From assembly GCA_963726005.1 (NCBI GenBank), contig CAVSAT010000001.1:372001-436000 (forward strand): a DNA stretch of 64,000 bases, written 5' to 3'. The stretch is from Bog-473 sp963726005 (lineage in GTDB: Bacteria > Actinomycetota > Acidimicrobiia > Acidimicrobiales > RAAP-2). The notes beneath the pieces are model-generated. The model made no database searches and was not told the origin of the DNA. It saw nothing but the letters and a program-made list of their open reading frames with translations. Shown one piece after another: positions 35,406 to 43,814 of this stretch (its first letter is position 1; each line of letters starts with the position of its first letter). The translations under genes were made by a program, and so were the position numbers.

Positions 35406-35789
35406 TGAGCTTCGATTCGTCGCATAGCCTGACTTGCGGCAGCCCAGCGGTCAATCACCCGATCAGGTGATTCTATGGCATCGACAGCGAAATCAACCTC
35501 GGTGGGCTTCAACGATTGTGAGGGCTGGGCAAATACAACGAGACGCTCGAGCCCGGAGAGAGCTACACCCGGTTACCTCGTCCGCGTCCGTTTCACACCC
35601 CAGATCGACCTATCGCGATGTCAGGTGGGGTTTCGCCGAGTTGATGGTGCATCCCAACAAAGGGCTGATTCCGTCAGCCTCTTTATGATTCGGGCTTTCA
35701 GACTGGATCCCGTAGCACATAACGCCGGCCGCGCAGCTGGGCAGCCGCGGGCTCAATTGTCAGATCGACCGCAGCCCACGTTCGTACAA
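35406..35789. other. intergenic stretch with operator palindrome
   Basis: About 380 bp between the CsbD gene and the anti-sigma-type ATPase. Apart from the palindrome at 35453-35472 nothing is recognised. Confidence 0.5.
35453..35472. promoter_or_regulatory. 20-bp palindromic operator candidate upstream of csbD
   Basis: AATCACCCGATCAGGTGATT, inverted repeat with near-perfect 10-bp arms. 18 of 20 bases match the copy at 38414-38433. Confidence 0.65.
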
Positions 35790-36278
35790 TCAGCCGCCAG
35801 GCTCGGTCTCGACGTCGGCCCAAGTCTCCTTGCCTAGACCGAGTGATTCAGCGCCCCAGTGGCTCGATGTCTCAGAGACGATGCGCAGGCCACGGCCTGA
35901 TTCACTGTCGACGGTACTCTCGCGGAGCACCGGAAGGATGCGTGAATCATCGCGCACACCGATTCGGACACTCGCTTCCGATTGCTCGACGACCACAGAA
36001 TAGAATGAGCCGGTGTAGGTGAGGGCATTCGTGGCGAGTTCATCAGCAATGAGTTCGCATCCGCCAACAGACTCTTCCTTCAAGCCCTGTTCCTCCAGGA
36101 CCCGGCGGACGAATCGTCGAACTTTCGCTACCGATGGCAGGCTGGGAGCGAATTCTTCGTACCCAATGGTTTGAAAGTCAGGCGCTGCCTCGGCGGTTGC
36201 CATACGTGAATCCGAAAATCCGCCGAGCGGCGTTACCTTGGGAGGCGACTCGTCGCTTCGGGCCGGTTCACGTTCCAT
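35790..36278 (-). CDS. RsbW-like anti-sigma factor serine kinase (HATPase domain)
   Basis: 162 residues; the ATPase domain covers about residues 45-160: PSVAKVRRFVRRVLEEQG, the N-box CELIADELATNALTYTGSFYSVV, VRIGVRDDSRILP (G1 Asp) and the G2 loop SGRGLRIV, followed by WGAESLGLGKETWADVE. Such kinases hold a sigma factor and are released by STAS antagonists; a STAS protein lies 1.6 kb away, but no sigma factor is in the window. N-terminal start uncertain (internal Met at MATAEAAP). Confidence 0.87.
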   Translation of the reverse strand: MEREPARSDESPPKVTPLGGFSDSRMATAEAAPDFQTIGYEEFAPSLPSVAKVRRFVRRVLEEQGLKEESVGGCELIADELATNALTYTGSFYSVVVEQSEASVRIGVRDDSRILPVLRESTVDSESGRGLRIVSETSSHWGAESLGLGKETWADVETEPGG

Positions 36279-36412
36279 GTCTCTTGCATACCCTGAGTGA
36301 AGGCCTGCAAACGAGATGAACTTGCAAGGATGCGCCTCCTATCCCTTCGGTGATTCAGTCGTTACTGCTGAGCCACGGACCCGAACGGAAGGAGCCGAGC
36401 ACTGCACTCGCT

Positions 36413-36439
36413 AGGTGTCTATCGCCGGGTAGGTGGGAC
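36413..36439 (+). repeat. dispersed GC palindromic repeat, copy l (short)
   Basis: AGGTGTCTATCGCCGGGTAG then GTGGGACG. Diverged left half. Confidence 0.5.
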
Positions 36440-36469
36440 GACCAGGATCACCTACGGAGGGATTATTCG

Positions 36470-36664
36470 ATGAGCAAACCGACGGGAATGGAGCCACTTA
36501 TGCGCACCTTGGTGATCGTCGCCTGGTTCGGAGGGTTGCTGGTTCTAATCGCCGGGACATACTCGCCGTCGACACTCGCCGCTGGTTTGGATAGCACGAC
36601 CCGAGCCGCTGTGTTTCGGGCCCCTCTCGGGAGCGGGCGGCTTTTGTCTCTCCTATCTCCCTAA
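36470..36664 (+). CDS. small membrane protein, hypothetical
   Basis: 64 residues from an ATG 9 nt after GGAGGG. One strong helix (LVIVAWFGGLLVLIAGTY) followed by a short polar tail. No family recognised. The start choice is supported by the ribosome binding site; coding status is plausible but not certain. Confidence 0.45.
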   Translation: MSKPTGMEPLMRTLVIVAWFGGLLVLIAGTYSPSTLAAGLDSTTRAAVFRAPLGSGRLLSLLSP

Positions 36665-37255
36665 GGCAGATTGGTTGCCAGTCGGCCAAGAGGCGGCAAA
36701 GCTCTCGGTCCGCGTACTGTCGGAAACATCATGCGTCACGACAGAAGAAGTGAACTGATGGAGCTAGTGACCACTTAAGCATTTCCGCCCAGGTTCAAGG
36801 GCCAACGTCAGCATGGAGGAGGCTGTGACTTGCCCCGGCGCACCATGAGTCATGGTGTTTTGAGGCGGTCGGCATCTCTAAGCCTGGCGACCGTCACCCC
36901 GGCTTCATCGTCGAGCCGATGCAGTGCTGGGCGCTGGTCTACGACGGCACGATGCAGGCGAACGACTGCCCCGAGACGCCCTCATGGACAGGACGTTGGT
37001 TCTCACCGCGGAGGTAGATCGTGAGTTAAAGGGCCGCAATGTCCAGCCCGTGGCTCGGCAACGTTGTGTTAACCCATATAGCCAGATGTGCTTAGGTGCG
37101 GGTGCGTCAGGGGAACGCTGGCACCTTTGTGTTGCACGTCCCACACCCGGCGGCGAACTTGGGCACGTCGTGAAAGGCGCTCGACCGCGGCAGACGCGAA
37201 TCGACCCCCCGGAGGGGGCCGATTCGGAGTGGTACCTACCGATTCCACTCATGCT
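36665..37255. other. intergenic stretch with a gene fragment
   Basis: About 590 bp. Contains the fragment at 36829-37017 described separately; the rest shows no gene. Confidence 0.4.
36829..37017 (+). pseudogene. fragment of a small conserved actinobacterial protein
   Basis: An open frame without a start codon reads ...HPGFIVEPMQCWALVYDGTMQ then ANDCPETPSWTGRWFSP and stops. Two Cys, several Trp and the strong protein-like composition differ from the noise frames around it. It looks like the surviving part of a short protein whose start has been lost; I do not know its family name. Confidence 0.35.
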
Positions 37256-37420
37256 CTACCACCGATAGAAGCGGTGCGTTCCAGCGCCCTCACCCCGACC
37301 AATGGCGAATCCGACAAGCCACAGGACGAGAAAGACGGCTGCAGCAATCCACAAGAGATGTACTGCAAACCCGGCCCCAAACAGGATCAAGACAAGCAGC
37401 AATGCAAGGATCAATACCAT
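37256..37420 (-). CDS. 54-residue hydrophobic membrane protein
   Basis: A short gene: MVLILALLLVLILFGAGFAV, then HLLWIAAAVFLVLWLVGFAI and the basic tail GRGEGAGTHRFYRW. Two helices and an RWYRW-like end match the small hydrophobic proteins common in actinobacteria near stress genes. The ribosome binding site AAAGGTGG (minus strand) is 5 nt from the ATG, and this site lies in a 16-bp unit that is duplicated in tandem (37422-37453). Confidence 0.8.
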   Translation of the reverse strand: MVLILALLLVLILFGAGFAVHLLWIAAAVFLVLWLVGFAIGRGEGAGTHRFYRW

Positions 37421-37421
37421 A

Positions 37422-37453
37422 GAACCACCTTTCTATTGAACCACCTTTCTATT
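37422..37453. repeat. tandem 16-bp duplication containing the ribosome binding site
   Basis: GAACCACCTTTCTATT twice, exactly adjacent, directly upstream (minus strand) of the hydrophobic protein start. Each unit carries the complement of AAAGGTGG. Confidence 0.85.
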
Positions 37454-37505
37454 CACGAAGCCGCCGATGTTCGGGACTTCCACCATTACGAACCGGCGCT
37501 TTCAC

Positions 37506-37757
37506 CTAGTACGTCGAATCGACCCGACGAACAACGTTCCCCCGTCCATCGTCTACAACCGTGCTCCGCCGACGGGCGTTCGCCGCAACCATGACAATGA
37601 TTGACAACACGGCACCGACCACGCCGACAATCATCAATATCCAACCCACTTTGTTGATGTTCAAGCCGTGTTGATACGGCTCTGTAACCGCCCAATCGAG
37701 AATCGCCCCCACTCCAAATGCGATGATGCTGACAACGAGTCCTCCAGCCCCAATCAT
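37506..37757 (-). CDS. DUF6458-type small membrane protein
   Basis: 83 residues with two helices (GLVVSIIAFGVGAILDWAV and VGWILMIVGVVGAVLSIIVM) and the tail RRRSTVVDDGRGNVVRRVD, which is the family hallmark. Function unknown. A purine-rich AAAGGAGGT (minus strand) precedes the ATG. Probably co-expressed with the 54-residue protein just downstream. Confidence 0.85.
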   Translation of the reverse strand: MIGAGGLVVSIIAFGVGAILDWAVTEPYQHGLNINKVGWILMIVGVVGAVLSIIVMVAANARRRSTVVDDGRGNVVRRVDSTY

Positions 37758-37833
37758 GGGACCTCCTTTCCAAGGCAGCGATGGCTGTACCCGTGTGAGT
37801 CCGGGCTAAACCACTTCGCAACAGATGTGCGGG

Positions 37834-38226
37834 TTACTCTGTGTTTGTTCGCTCGCCGTTGAAGGGCAAACGGTCCTCTCGTGCAGGCCCGGATGCGAAC
37901 AAGTTCGACCACTCTGGGTTCCAATCCGTAACCCATGTGTCGAGGCCTGTTATCTCCAAGACGCGGTAGACCATCGGACGGGGACGACAGACGAAGAGGT
38001 TCCCCCCGTCCTTGAGGGCAATTCGCCGTGCTTCGTGGATGGCACCCAGCCCCGAGGAATCGATGAAAGTGAGCTCATGAAGGTCCACGACGACTAGAGA
38101 GCCGGGAAGTCCAACCAACTGTTCGGCGAGTTCCCGGCAGGTAGATGCGTCGAGCTCTCCCCTCAGGGCGAAGATGCGCCCTCCGTCGAAAGCGTGAGAA
38201 GTAACGCCAAATGGGTCCACCTTCAC
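37834..38226 (-). CDS. STAS-domain anti-sigma factor antagonist
   Basis: 130 residues from a GTG with GGAG 5 nt upstream; longer frames are not coding. STAS fold: FDGGRIFALRGELDASTCRELAEQ, LVVVDLHELTFIDSSGLGAI with the phospho-acceptor Ser in DSSG, then HEARRIALKDGGNLFVC. Expected partner of the RsbW-like kinase at 35.8-36.3 kb. Upstream lie two tandem 19-bp repeats. Confidence 0.9.
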   Translation of the reverse strand: MKVDPFGVTSHAFDGGRIFALRGELDASTCRELAEQLVGLPGSLVVVDLHELTFIDSSGLGAIHEARRIALKDGGNLFVCRPRPMVYRVLEITGLDTWVTDWNPEWSNLFASGPAREDRLPFNGERTNTE

Positions 38227-38236
38227 GTGTCTCCTT

Positions 38237-38274
38237 ACTCGACCGTAGAGTTGCCACTCGACCGTAGAGTTGCC
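38237..38274. repeat. tandem 19-bp duplication upstream of the STAS gene
   Basis: ACTCGACCGTAGAGTTGCC twice, exactly adjacent, 10 bp before the STAS start on the minus strand. Could be a doubled regulator or promoter element. Confidence 0.85.
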
Positions 38275-38413
38275 GCTCCATGCGCGGGGGTAGGGGGTCA
38301 AGGAGAGTGAAACTCCTCGAGGGCCTCTACGTGATGCGTCTGCCTTTGCCTCCATCCCTCTTCGATGCGGGCAACTGGCGTCCGCGAGCTTGGCTGAAGG
38401 GTCTGATGGGATC

Positions 38414-38433
38414 AATCGCCCGATCGGGTGATT
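38414..38433. promoter_or_regulatory. 20-bp palindromic operator candidate upstream of the LuxR-type regulator
   Basis: AATCGCCCGATCGGGTGATT, 35 bp before the regulator's GTG and 18/20 identical to the palindrome upstream of csbD. Confidence 0.65.
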
Positions 38434-38467
38434 TTGAGGTCCTTGCGACCGCTCGTAGAGTGGAACG

Positions 38468-39118
38468 GTGCCCAGGGCCATCCGCGTCGCGCTCGTCAAC
38501 GACTACATGATCGTCCTTGAGGGCCTCCGTGCCCTACTTGGGTCAAGTGCGTCGGACATCGAGGTCGTCGAAATCGACGTTCGGAAGGGACCGAGGCGAG
38601 GGGTCGATGTCACGCTGCTCGACACCTACGGCGAGCTCGGGACCCTCGGCGAGAGAGTGCGCTCTCTTGGTGCCGATTCTAGTAACGGGGCGATCGTGGT
38701 CTTCAGCTTTTCCGATCGACCTGAGGCGGTGCGTCGTGCCATGCGTGCCGGTGCTCAAGGATTTATCTCCAAGGCGGTACCACGACAACAAATCATCGAC
38801 GGTATCGAGGCTGCCGCAAGCGGCGGCCGTGTGGTTCTGACCCAAAGGTCTCAACGCGCTCAAATCGATGAAACGCTGCGCTGGCCGGGGCGCGACATCG
38901 GCCTTACCGAGCGCGAAAGCGAGCTCTTATCCCTACTCCCGACAGGGATGACGAACCGCGAACTCGGCAGCCATCTGTACGTCAGTGAAAATACCATCAA
39001 GACTCAACTACGCCATCTCTATGTCAAGCTTGACGTTCGTAACCGCGCCCAGGCCGTGTCCCTGGCTGGGCAAGGCATCCTCGGCGATCATCGCCGTCAA
39101 ACCAAGCCCGTGGACTGA
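38468..39118 (+). CDS. LuxR/NarL-type response regulator
   Basis: 216 residues. Receiver domain (1-125): RVALVNDYMIVLEGLRALL, the acceptor position Asp52 in VTLLDTYG, then FSFSDRPEAVRRAMRAGAQGFISKAVP. HTH domain (145-210): GLTERESELLSLLPTGMTNRELGS and VSENTIKTQLRHLYVKLDV. The acidic pocket is altered (VND instead of two acidic residues), so phosphorylation may not be conventional. No partner kinase is adjacent. The palindrome just upstream suggests autoregulation. Confidence 0.88.
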   Translation: MPRAIRVALVNDYMIVLEGLRALLGSSASDIEVVEIDVRKGPRRGVDVTLLDTYGELGTLGERVRSLGADSSNGAIVVFSFSDRPEAVRRAMRAGAQGFISKAVPRQQIIDGIEAAASGGRVVLTQRSQRAQIDETLRWPGRDIGLTERESELLSLLPTGMTNRELGSHLYVSENTIKTQLRHLYVKLDVRNRAQAVSLAGQGILGDHRRQTKPVD

Positions 39119-39421
39119 ACAGCAGCCACGTTTGGGACGGAAAGGCTGGTCCCTCCGGCCTGGCACGATGCGAGGTCGATTTGTTGTTGCTTAGGCGATG
39201 CAGCAGTTCTTGATCCATCGCCTTGATCCGTTGCCGTGAAGCGAACGAGAGCGGACGGCGATGCGATCCTTGTACGGCCCCGGTCGCATGTCAGCGAAAG
39301 TGAAGAAGTCGGAAACGTCGTTGTTGGCGACGATTCTCGTTTCGTTGGGCAGGGTTGGGGTATCGGCCACACATGTCCGGGGGACGCGAGATACAGACCC
39401 GGGAATGAAGGGAGGCCTAAC
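39119..39421. other. intergenic stretch, no gene seen
   Basis: About 300 bp between the regulator and the next gene; only the ribosome binding site GGGAGG at its right end is recognised. Confidence 0.4.
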
Positions 39422-39748
39422 GTGCCACAACGAGCATGGAACGCGAAGCGAGAGCGTCAGTACGAACACATCAAGTCCGGCCTCAAGCGGCGCGGTGATT
39501 CCGAGAGCCTGGCGGAGGAGATCGCAGCTCGGACCGTGAACAAGGAACGCGCTCGGTCCGGAGAGGCAAACCAATCGAGCTCGACCTCGACTCGGGACAT
39601 CTCATCGGCACGTCGGGGCGGGCTGCGGTCGCATCGAGGGGCGGGGGGACGAACTAAGGACCAACTTTACGAAGAAGCCAAGCACAGAAGGGTGAGGGGA
39701 CGATCCAAGATGACCAAAGCACAGCTCGAACGAGCGGTAGGCCGTTGA
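39422..39748 (+). CDS. plasmid-stabilisation-like small basic protein
   Basis: 108 residues from a GTG after GGGAGG. The sequence RQYEHIKSGLKRRGDSESLAEEIAARTVNK, followed by KERARSGE, SSARRGGLRSHRGAGG, TKDQLYEEAKHRRVRGRSKMTKAQLERAV, matches proteins annotated as plasmid stabilisation proteins in actinobacterial chromosomes. The C-terminus looks like a Rho-N/SAP-type helix pair that may bind nucleic acid. Real role unknown. Confidence 0.75.
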   Translation: MPQRAWNAKRERQYEHIKSGLKRRGDSESLAEEIAARTVNKERARSGEANQSSSTSTRDISSARRGGLRSHRGAGGRTKDQLYEEAKHRRVRGRSKMTKAQLERAVGR

Positions 39749-39857
39749 CGCGCACCGGAAATGGTTCGCTCCGTCGAGCGCATTGGCTCGGCGCGCCCCT
39801 CCGTGAGGGCGTGAGGAGCAGGTGGGACTTGACGAACGCGATATCTGAAGGAATGCC

Positions 39858-41414
39858 ATGACCCCTCCGCACGACACCAAAGGGAAATTCCCGACTATGG
39901 CTTCTGGCCAGACGCGCACACTCGAACGAGAAGTCAAGTTCGACGCTCCCCTAAGCCTCCCGTTGCCCGACCTCCGCGATCTCGTGGGGCGGACCGAGCG
40001 GCTCCCCGAACAGCTGTTGCGGACCGCCTACTTCGACACAGCCGACGGTCGCCTCTGGAATCAGGGTCTTACGCTGCGCCACCGGACGATCGACGGCGAG
40101 ACGATCGGCACTTGGACACTGAAGCTACCCGAGGCCACCAACGGGCCGAACCTCGAACGAACGGAGGTGAGCTGGACCGGGAGACGGGACTGCGTCCCAG
40201 AGGACGCCAAAAGGCTCGTCAGTGGCCTGGTCAGACGGGAGCCGTTGCGTCAGCTGGTGGAGCTTGACGCAGTGCGGCTCCGCCTCGCGCTGCACGATGA
40301 CGCCGACCGGGTGATAGCCGAACTCGACGATGACAGGGTCGCCGTCTCGGGCGGCCCGCAGGACGGCCAGCGGTTCCGTCAGGTCGAGCTCGAACTTCGC
40401 TCGGTGGACGACACCGTTCACAAGGGGATCACCCAACGACTCAAGGAGGCCGGAGCCGCCTCGTACGACGCGCCCAAGCTCGCCCGTGCCCTGGGGACGT
40501 TCGGCTCGGAGTCGGCACCGCCGCATCTCGATGGGCAGTCGTCCATCGGAGACGTCGTTCGTGCCTCGGTTTCTGACGGACTGCGTCAGCTCTTGGCGCA
40601 CGAATGGCGCCTCCGCGTGGCCCTGCCGGATCCAGCGGCCGAGGATGTACACCAGGCCCGGGTCGCCACACGTCGGCTCCGCTCCAACCTGAAGACCTTC
40701 CGGAGGTTGCTTGACCCAGTCTGGGTCGATCACGTCCGCACTGATCTCAAATGGTTGGGCTCCGCGTTGGGCGAGTTGCGTGACGCAGACGTGCTCGCCG
40801 AGAATCTCGGTGAAGCGCCGCCGCAGCTGCTTCGGGAGCTGGCCAATGAGCGGGCAAGTGCCGCACACCATCTTGAGACCGTGCTGGGTTCAGACCAGTA
40901 CTTCAGCCTGCTGAACCGACTCCATGTCGCCACACGGACACCACCCTTTGTCGTTGGGGACGGCGACCACGGCGAGGAGGCAGCCGCCCGACGAGTCCTC
41001 CCGACCCTCGTGGGCCGCCGGTGGCGCGCAGTACGGCGTCAGGTGCGGAAGTCGGGTCCCGATCCGACTGATCGGGACCTACACCGCATCCGGATCAAAG
41101 CCAAGCAGCTTCGGTATGCCGCGGAGGCAGCGGCCTCCGTTGTCGGAAAACCCGCTGCACGGACCGCCAGGGCAGCCGAAACAGTCCAGACTATTCTCGG
41201 CCACCACCACGACGCAGTCGCGACCGAAACGTGGTTGCGCCAACACTCGGGCCTCGCGGACTCGGGTGATTCGGTCACCAATGTGGCGGAGATCGCCTTT
41301 GCGGCCGGTGCACTCTCAGCCGACCAGCATCTGCGTCAACGCAACCTCCGCCGACACTGGGCCGATTCGTGGAAGACGTTCTCGAAGCGGAAGCGCCGTT
41401 CTTGGTTGGAATGA
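39858..41414 (+). CDS. CYTH and CHAD domain protein
   Basis: 518 residues. CYTH domain (about 20-215): the signature EREVKF, TAYFDTADGRLWNQGLTLRHR, GTWTLKLP, ELDDDRVAV and QVELELRS line the tunnel that binds triphosphates. CHAD domain (about 235-510): SIGDVVRASVSDGLRQLL, DVHQARVATRRLRSNLKTFRR, LGELRDADVLAENL and HRIRIKAKQLRYAAE, histidine-rich helices that bind polyphosphate. Fits polyphosphate or triphosphate metabolism; a polyphosphate kinase is present at 49.9 kb. An internal Met at residue 14 could also be the start. Confidence 0.92.
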   Translation: MTPPHDTKGKFPTMASGQTRTLEREVKFDAPLSLPLPDLRDLVGRTERLPEQLLRTAYFDTADGRLWNQGLTLRHRTIDGETIGTWTLKLPEATNGPNLERTEVSWTGRRDCVPEDAKRLVSGLVRREPLRQLVELDAVRLRLALHDDADRVIAELDDDRVAVSGGPQDGQRFRQVELELRSVDDTVHKGITQRLKEAGAASYDAPKLARALGTFGSESAPPHLDGQSSIGDVVRASVSDGLRQLLAHEWRLRVALPDPAAEDVHQARVATRRLRSNLKTFRRLLDPVWVDHVRTDLKWLGSALGELRDADVLAENLGEAPPQLLRELANERASAAHHLETVLGSDQYFSLLNRLHVATRTPPFVVGDGDHGEEAAARRVLPTLVGRRWRAVRRQVRKSGPDPTDRDLHRIRIKAKQLRYAAEAAASVVGKPAARTARAAETVQTILGHHHDAVATETWLRQHSGLADSGDSVTNVAEIAFAAGALSADQHLRQRNLRRHWADSWKTFSKRKRRSWLE

Positions 41415-42085
41415 CAAGTGTGCTCACATGAACGATGACGATCTGGTTCCGTAAGTGTGTTGTTCCGATGCCTCGCGGGTATGACATTTGTGAGCCACGA
41501 AGCGGACGTTTATGCCGGGCGGGTCGACAAACGTCATTCGAGACGACTAAAACGTGATTCGAGTGGGTCGGCGCTCGTGGGCCTTGGGTCGGTCCTCAAA
41601 TGGCTTCACTTTTGTGTGAGGTCGGCGACACAGACAGACCAATTGCGGTCCTTCAGCGAAAGCGGTGTACATCGCGCGCCCCGCCGGCCGCGCTCGGCCG
41701 GGCGACGGCAATACGGGGTTTGGCCGGCTCATCGACACTCATACCTGGCATTTTGATCGCGATCGAAGACGGGCAAACGTTCTGTGACATCGAGATCTCG
41801 GGGGTATCCCAGTGCAGAGCCTGGAACGCCACTCCCGCCGGACATCGGTGCCGGTGGTGCACGAACTCTCACACGACGTTGAGCGCAGGAACATCGATCG
41901 AACCACGACAGGCGGAGTGGGCATGACGGTGCTGAACGAGGAGCGTCCGCGATCCGAGCGCGAAGCTTGAGGGTGAGCCGCTCTGGGAAGTCGGGCGTCG
42001 GCGGCCAATTGCGCGTAACCGACGCGACCCACCCGGTTGCGGGATTTCTCGGGGGTGGCGCGGCATCGGTGAAGCTACTCAGCCC
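41415..42085. other. 670-bp stretch without a supportable gene
   Basis: Several short frames with mixed composition, none protein-like over a useful length. No repeat copy is present. Confidence 0.4.
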
Positions 42086-42589
42086 TCACTGGGCCTCCTC
42101 TCGTCTACGATCCGCTCCGATCCTGTCTGCGATCGGGAACACGAACCACAAGGCCAAGAAGCACCCGGTCACCCCGGCGGCGAGGAGTGCCGTCGGCCAG
42201 TTCAAGCCGACGAAGAGGAGAACCATCCAGACGGCGACGGACACCGCGAGTGCGACCATGCCCAGCCCGGCAATGGCCTGCGTATTGGCGTAGCGCAGCA
42301 GCCGCCCCTTCTCGTTTCGACGGAATACCCAGCGGTGGTAGGCAACCGGACTCACGAGCATCGCTATAGCCAAGGCTGCGCTGAGGAGGCTTACCCGATA
42401 GAGAGCTCGTTCCAGCGCGTCGAGCTGCTTGAAGCGCATAGTGAACGGCAGCGAGAGCAAAAATCCGAACAGCACCTGTACACCGAGCCCCGCAACGCGT
42501 AGTTCTTGCAGCAGATCGCTAAGATTGCGATTGTTCCGCTCCGCTGCCGATTCACCCGTCTCACTTGCGCTGAGTTCGGACCTAGCCAT
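42086..42589 (-). CDS. DUF6328-type membrane protein
   Basis: 167 residues. RNNRNLSDLLQELRVAGLGVQ then LFGFLLSLPFTMRF, a helix LLSAALAIAMLVSPVAYHRW, RRNEKGRLLRYANTQAIAGL and two further helices form the DUF6328 pattern of four membrane segments. Function unknown; common in actinobacterial stress-gene clusters. Divergent from the DoxX-type gene. Confidence 0.85.
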   Translation of the reverse strand: MARSELSASETGESAAERNNRNLSDLLQELRVAGLGVQVLFGFLLSLPFTMRFKQLDALERALYRVSLLSAALAIAMLVSPVAYHRWVFRRNEKGRLLRYANTQAIAGLGMVALAVSVAVWMVLLFVGLNWPTALLAAGVTGCFLALWFVFPIADRIGADRRREEAQ

Positions 42590-42792
42590 ATTGCCTCGAA
42601 TTCGTCTAATCGTCCCTCATGGGATTAGCACGGGATCAGTGATGACAGTATCCCCGGTCCGCTCAGGGCCGAAGCATCAGTATTGCGGAGCCTGCCTAAA
42701 GCGGAGCGCGGACCGGTCAGCGGCAAATGAAGCGTAAGCGTTGAGGCATATTCGATGGATAACCATTCTGAAATCCGGGTAGAGCTACCGCA

Positions 42793-43671
42793 ATGGCACT
42801 CTCTCGTCGACTAGCTCGTCCGTTGCTCGCGTCAATCTTTGTTGTAGGGGGCTGGGATGCATTCTGGAATCCGGCGGCAAAAGCCAAGAAGGCCCAAGCA
42901 GTAACCGAACCCCTGGCCGAGAAGACCGGTGTCAACGGCCTCGATACGGAGACATTTGTGCGCGTCAACGGTGCGCTTCAGATCGGCGCTGGGATTCTCC
43001 TGGCGGCCGGAAAGTTTCGAAGACTCGCCGCGCTGGCTCTGATCGGTTCAATCGTTCCGACCACCTACGCCGGTCATCGATTCTGGGAGGAGTCGGACCC
43101 GACCACCCGGAACCAGCAAAAGATCCACTTCCTCAAGAACGTGGGTCTCTTGGGAGGGCTGATACTGGCCGCCTTCGACACCGAAGGCGAGCCGTCTTTG
43201 GCCTGGCGAGCGAAGCGACAAGCACGACAGCTTGAATCCGCCGTATCAGTCGGCCGAGCGACCGGCCACCGGAAAGCACGTCGTGCTCGAACGAACCTCG
43301 CCCCCACCGTGGCGCAGGTGTCGAAATCCCGCCAGCAGACGATCCGGCGAGGGCGAGCCGCGAGCCGGCGTACCGGGAGGCGTCTCGGCGCAGCCAGTCA
43401 TAACCTTGCTGAGAAGGTGGCTCCGAGCCCCGAGGCGCTCGGTCGCGTTCATGAGGTGGTCGCCGACGCAGTCAAGGGTTCGAGTGAGTCTGCTACTCAC
43501 GCGGTCCAGCAGGCCGCCTCCTTCGTCTCGGACGCAGCTCGTCAACTGGAGCCACTGACCCACAATGGTTCCCATCCAACGGTCGACACGATCGTCCCCT
43601 ACCTTGCGTCAGGTGCGGAGCGTACGAGGGAGGCTATGTCGAAGTTACGAGAGCATCTGCCGACTGAGTGA
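42793..43671 (+). CDS. DoxX-family membrane protein with long basic C-terminal tail
   Basis: 292 residues. DoxX-like domain (1-135): LARPLLASIFVVGGWDAFWNP, VRVNGALQIGAGILLAAGKFRRLAALAL, RFWEESDP, HFLKNVGLLGGLILAAFD. The remaining 150 residues are Arg/Ala-rich and helical (RGRAASRRTGRRLGAASHNL) with a coiled SSESATHAVQQAASFVSDAA part. The tail is cytoplasmic by the positive-inside rule and might contact nucleic acid or the envelope. An H1-like gene follows 140 bp downstream. Confidence 0.85.
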   Translation: MALSRRLARPLLASIFVVGGWDAFWNPAAKAKKAQAVTEPLAEKTGVNGLDTETFVRVNGALQIGAGILLAAGKFRRLAALALIGSIVPTTYAGHRFWEESDPTTRNQQKIHFLKNVGLLGGLILAAFDTEGEPSLAWRAKRQARQLESAVSVGRATGHRKARRARTNLAPTVAQVSKSRQQTIRRGRAASRRTGRRLGAASHNLAEKVAPSPEALGRVHEVVADAVKGSSESATHAVQQAASFVSDAARQLEPLTHNGSHPTVDTIVPYLASGAERTREAMSKLREHLPTE

Positions 43672-43778
43672 GTCCGAGAGTTATTGCGGAATTCACTTAA
43701 GACGCAAGTTTCGTCGCCTCGACTGCACTCGCTTCACTTGAGCCGAGCCATTGACGACGTTTGGCAGGATTTGTCCCG

Positions 43779-43806
43779 TTGACATGCAGTTTGCACGCGT
43801 TAGCCT
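43779..43806 (+). promoter_or_regulatory. sigma-70-type promoter of the H1-like gene
   Basis: TTGACA at 43779-43784 and TAGCCT at 43801-43806, 16-bp spacer. The predicted start point falls at or next to the GTG at 43815, so the mRNA would be leaderless. Confidence 0.55.
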
Positions 43807-43814
43807 TAGCCCCC

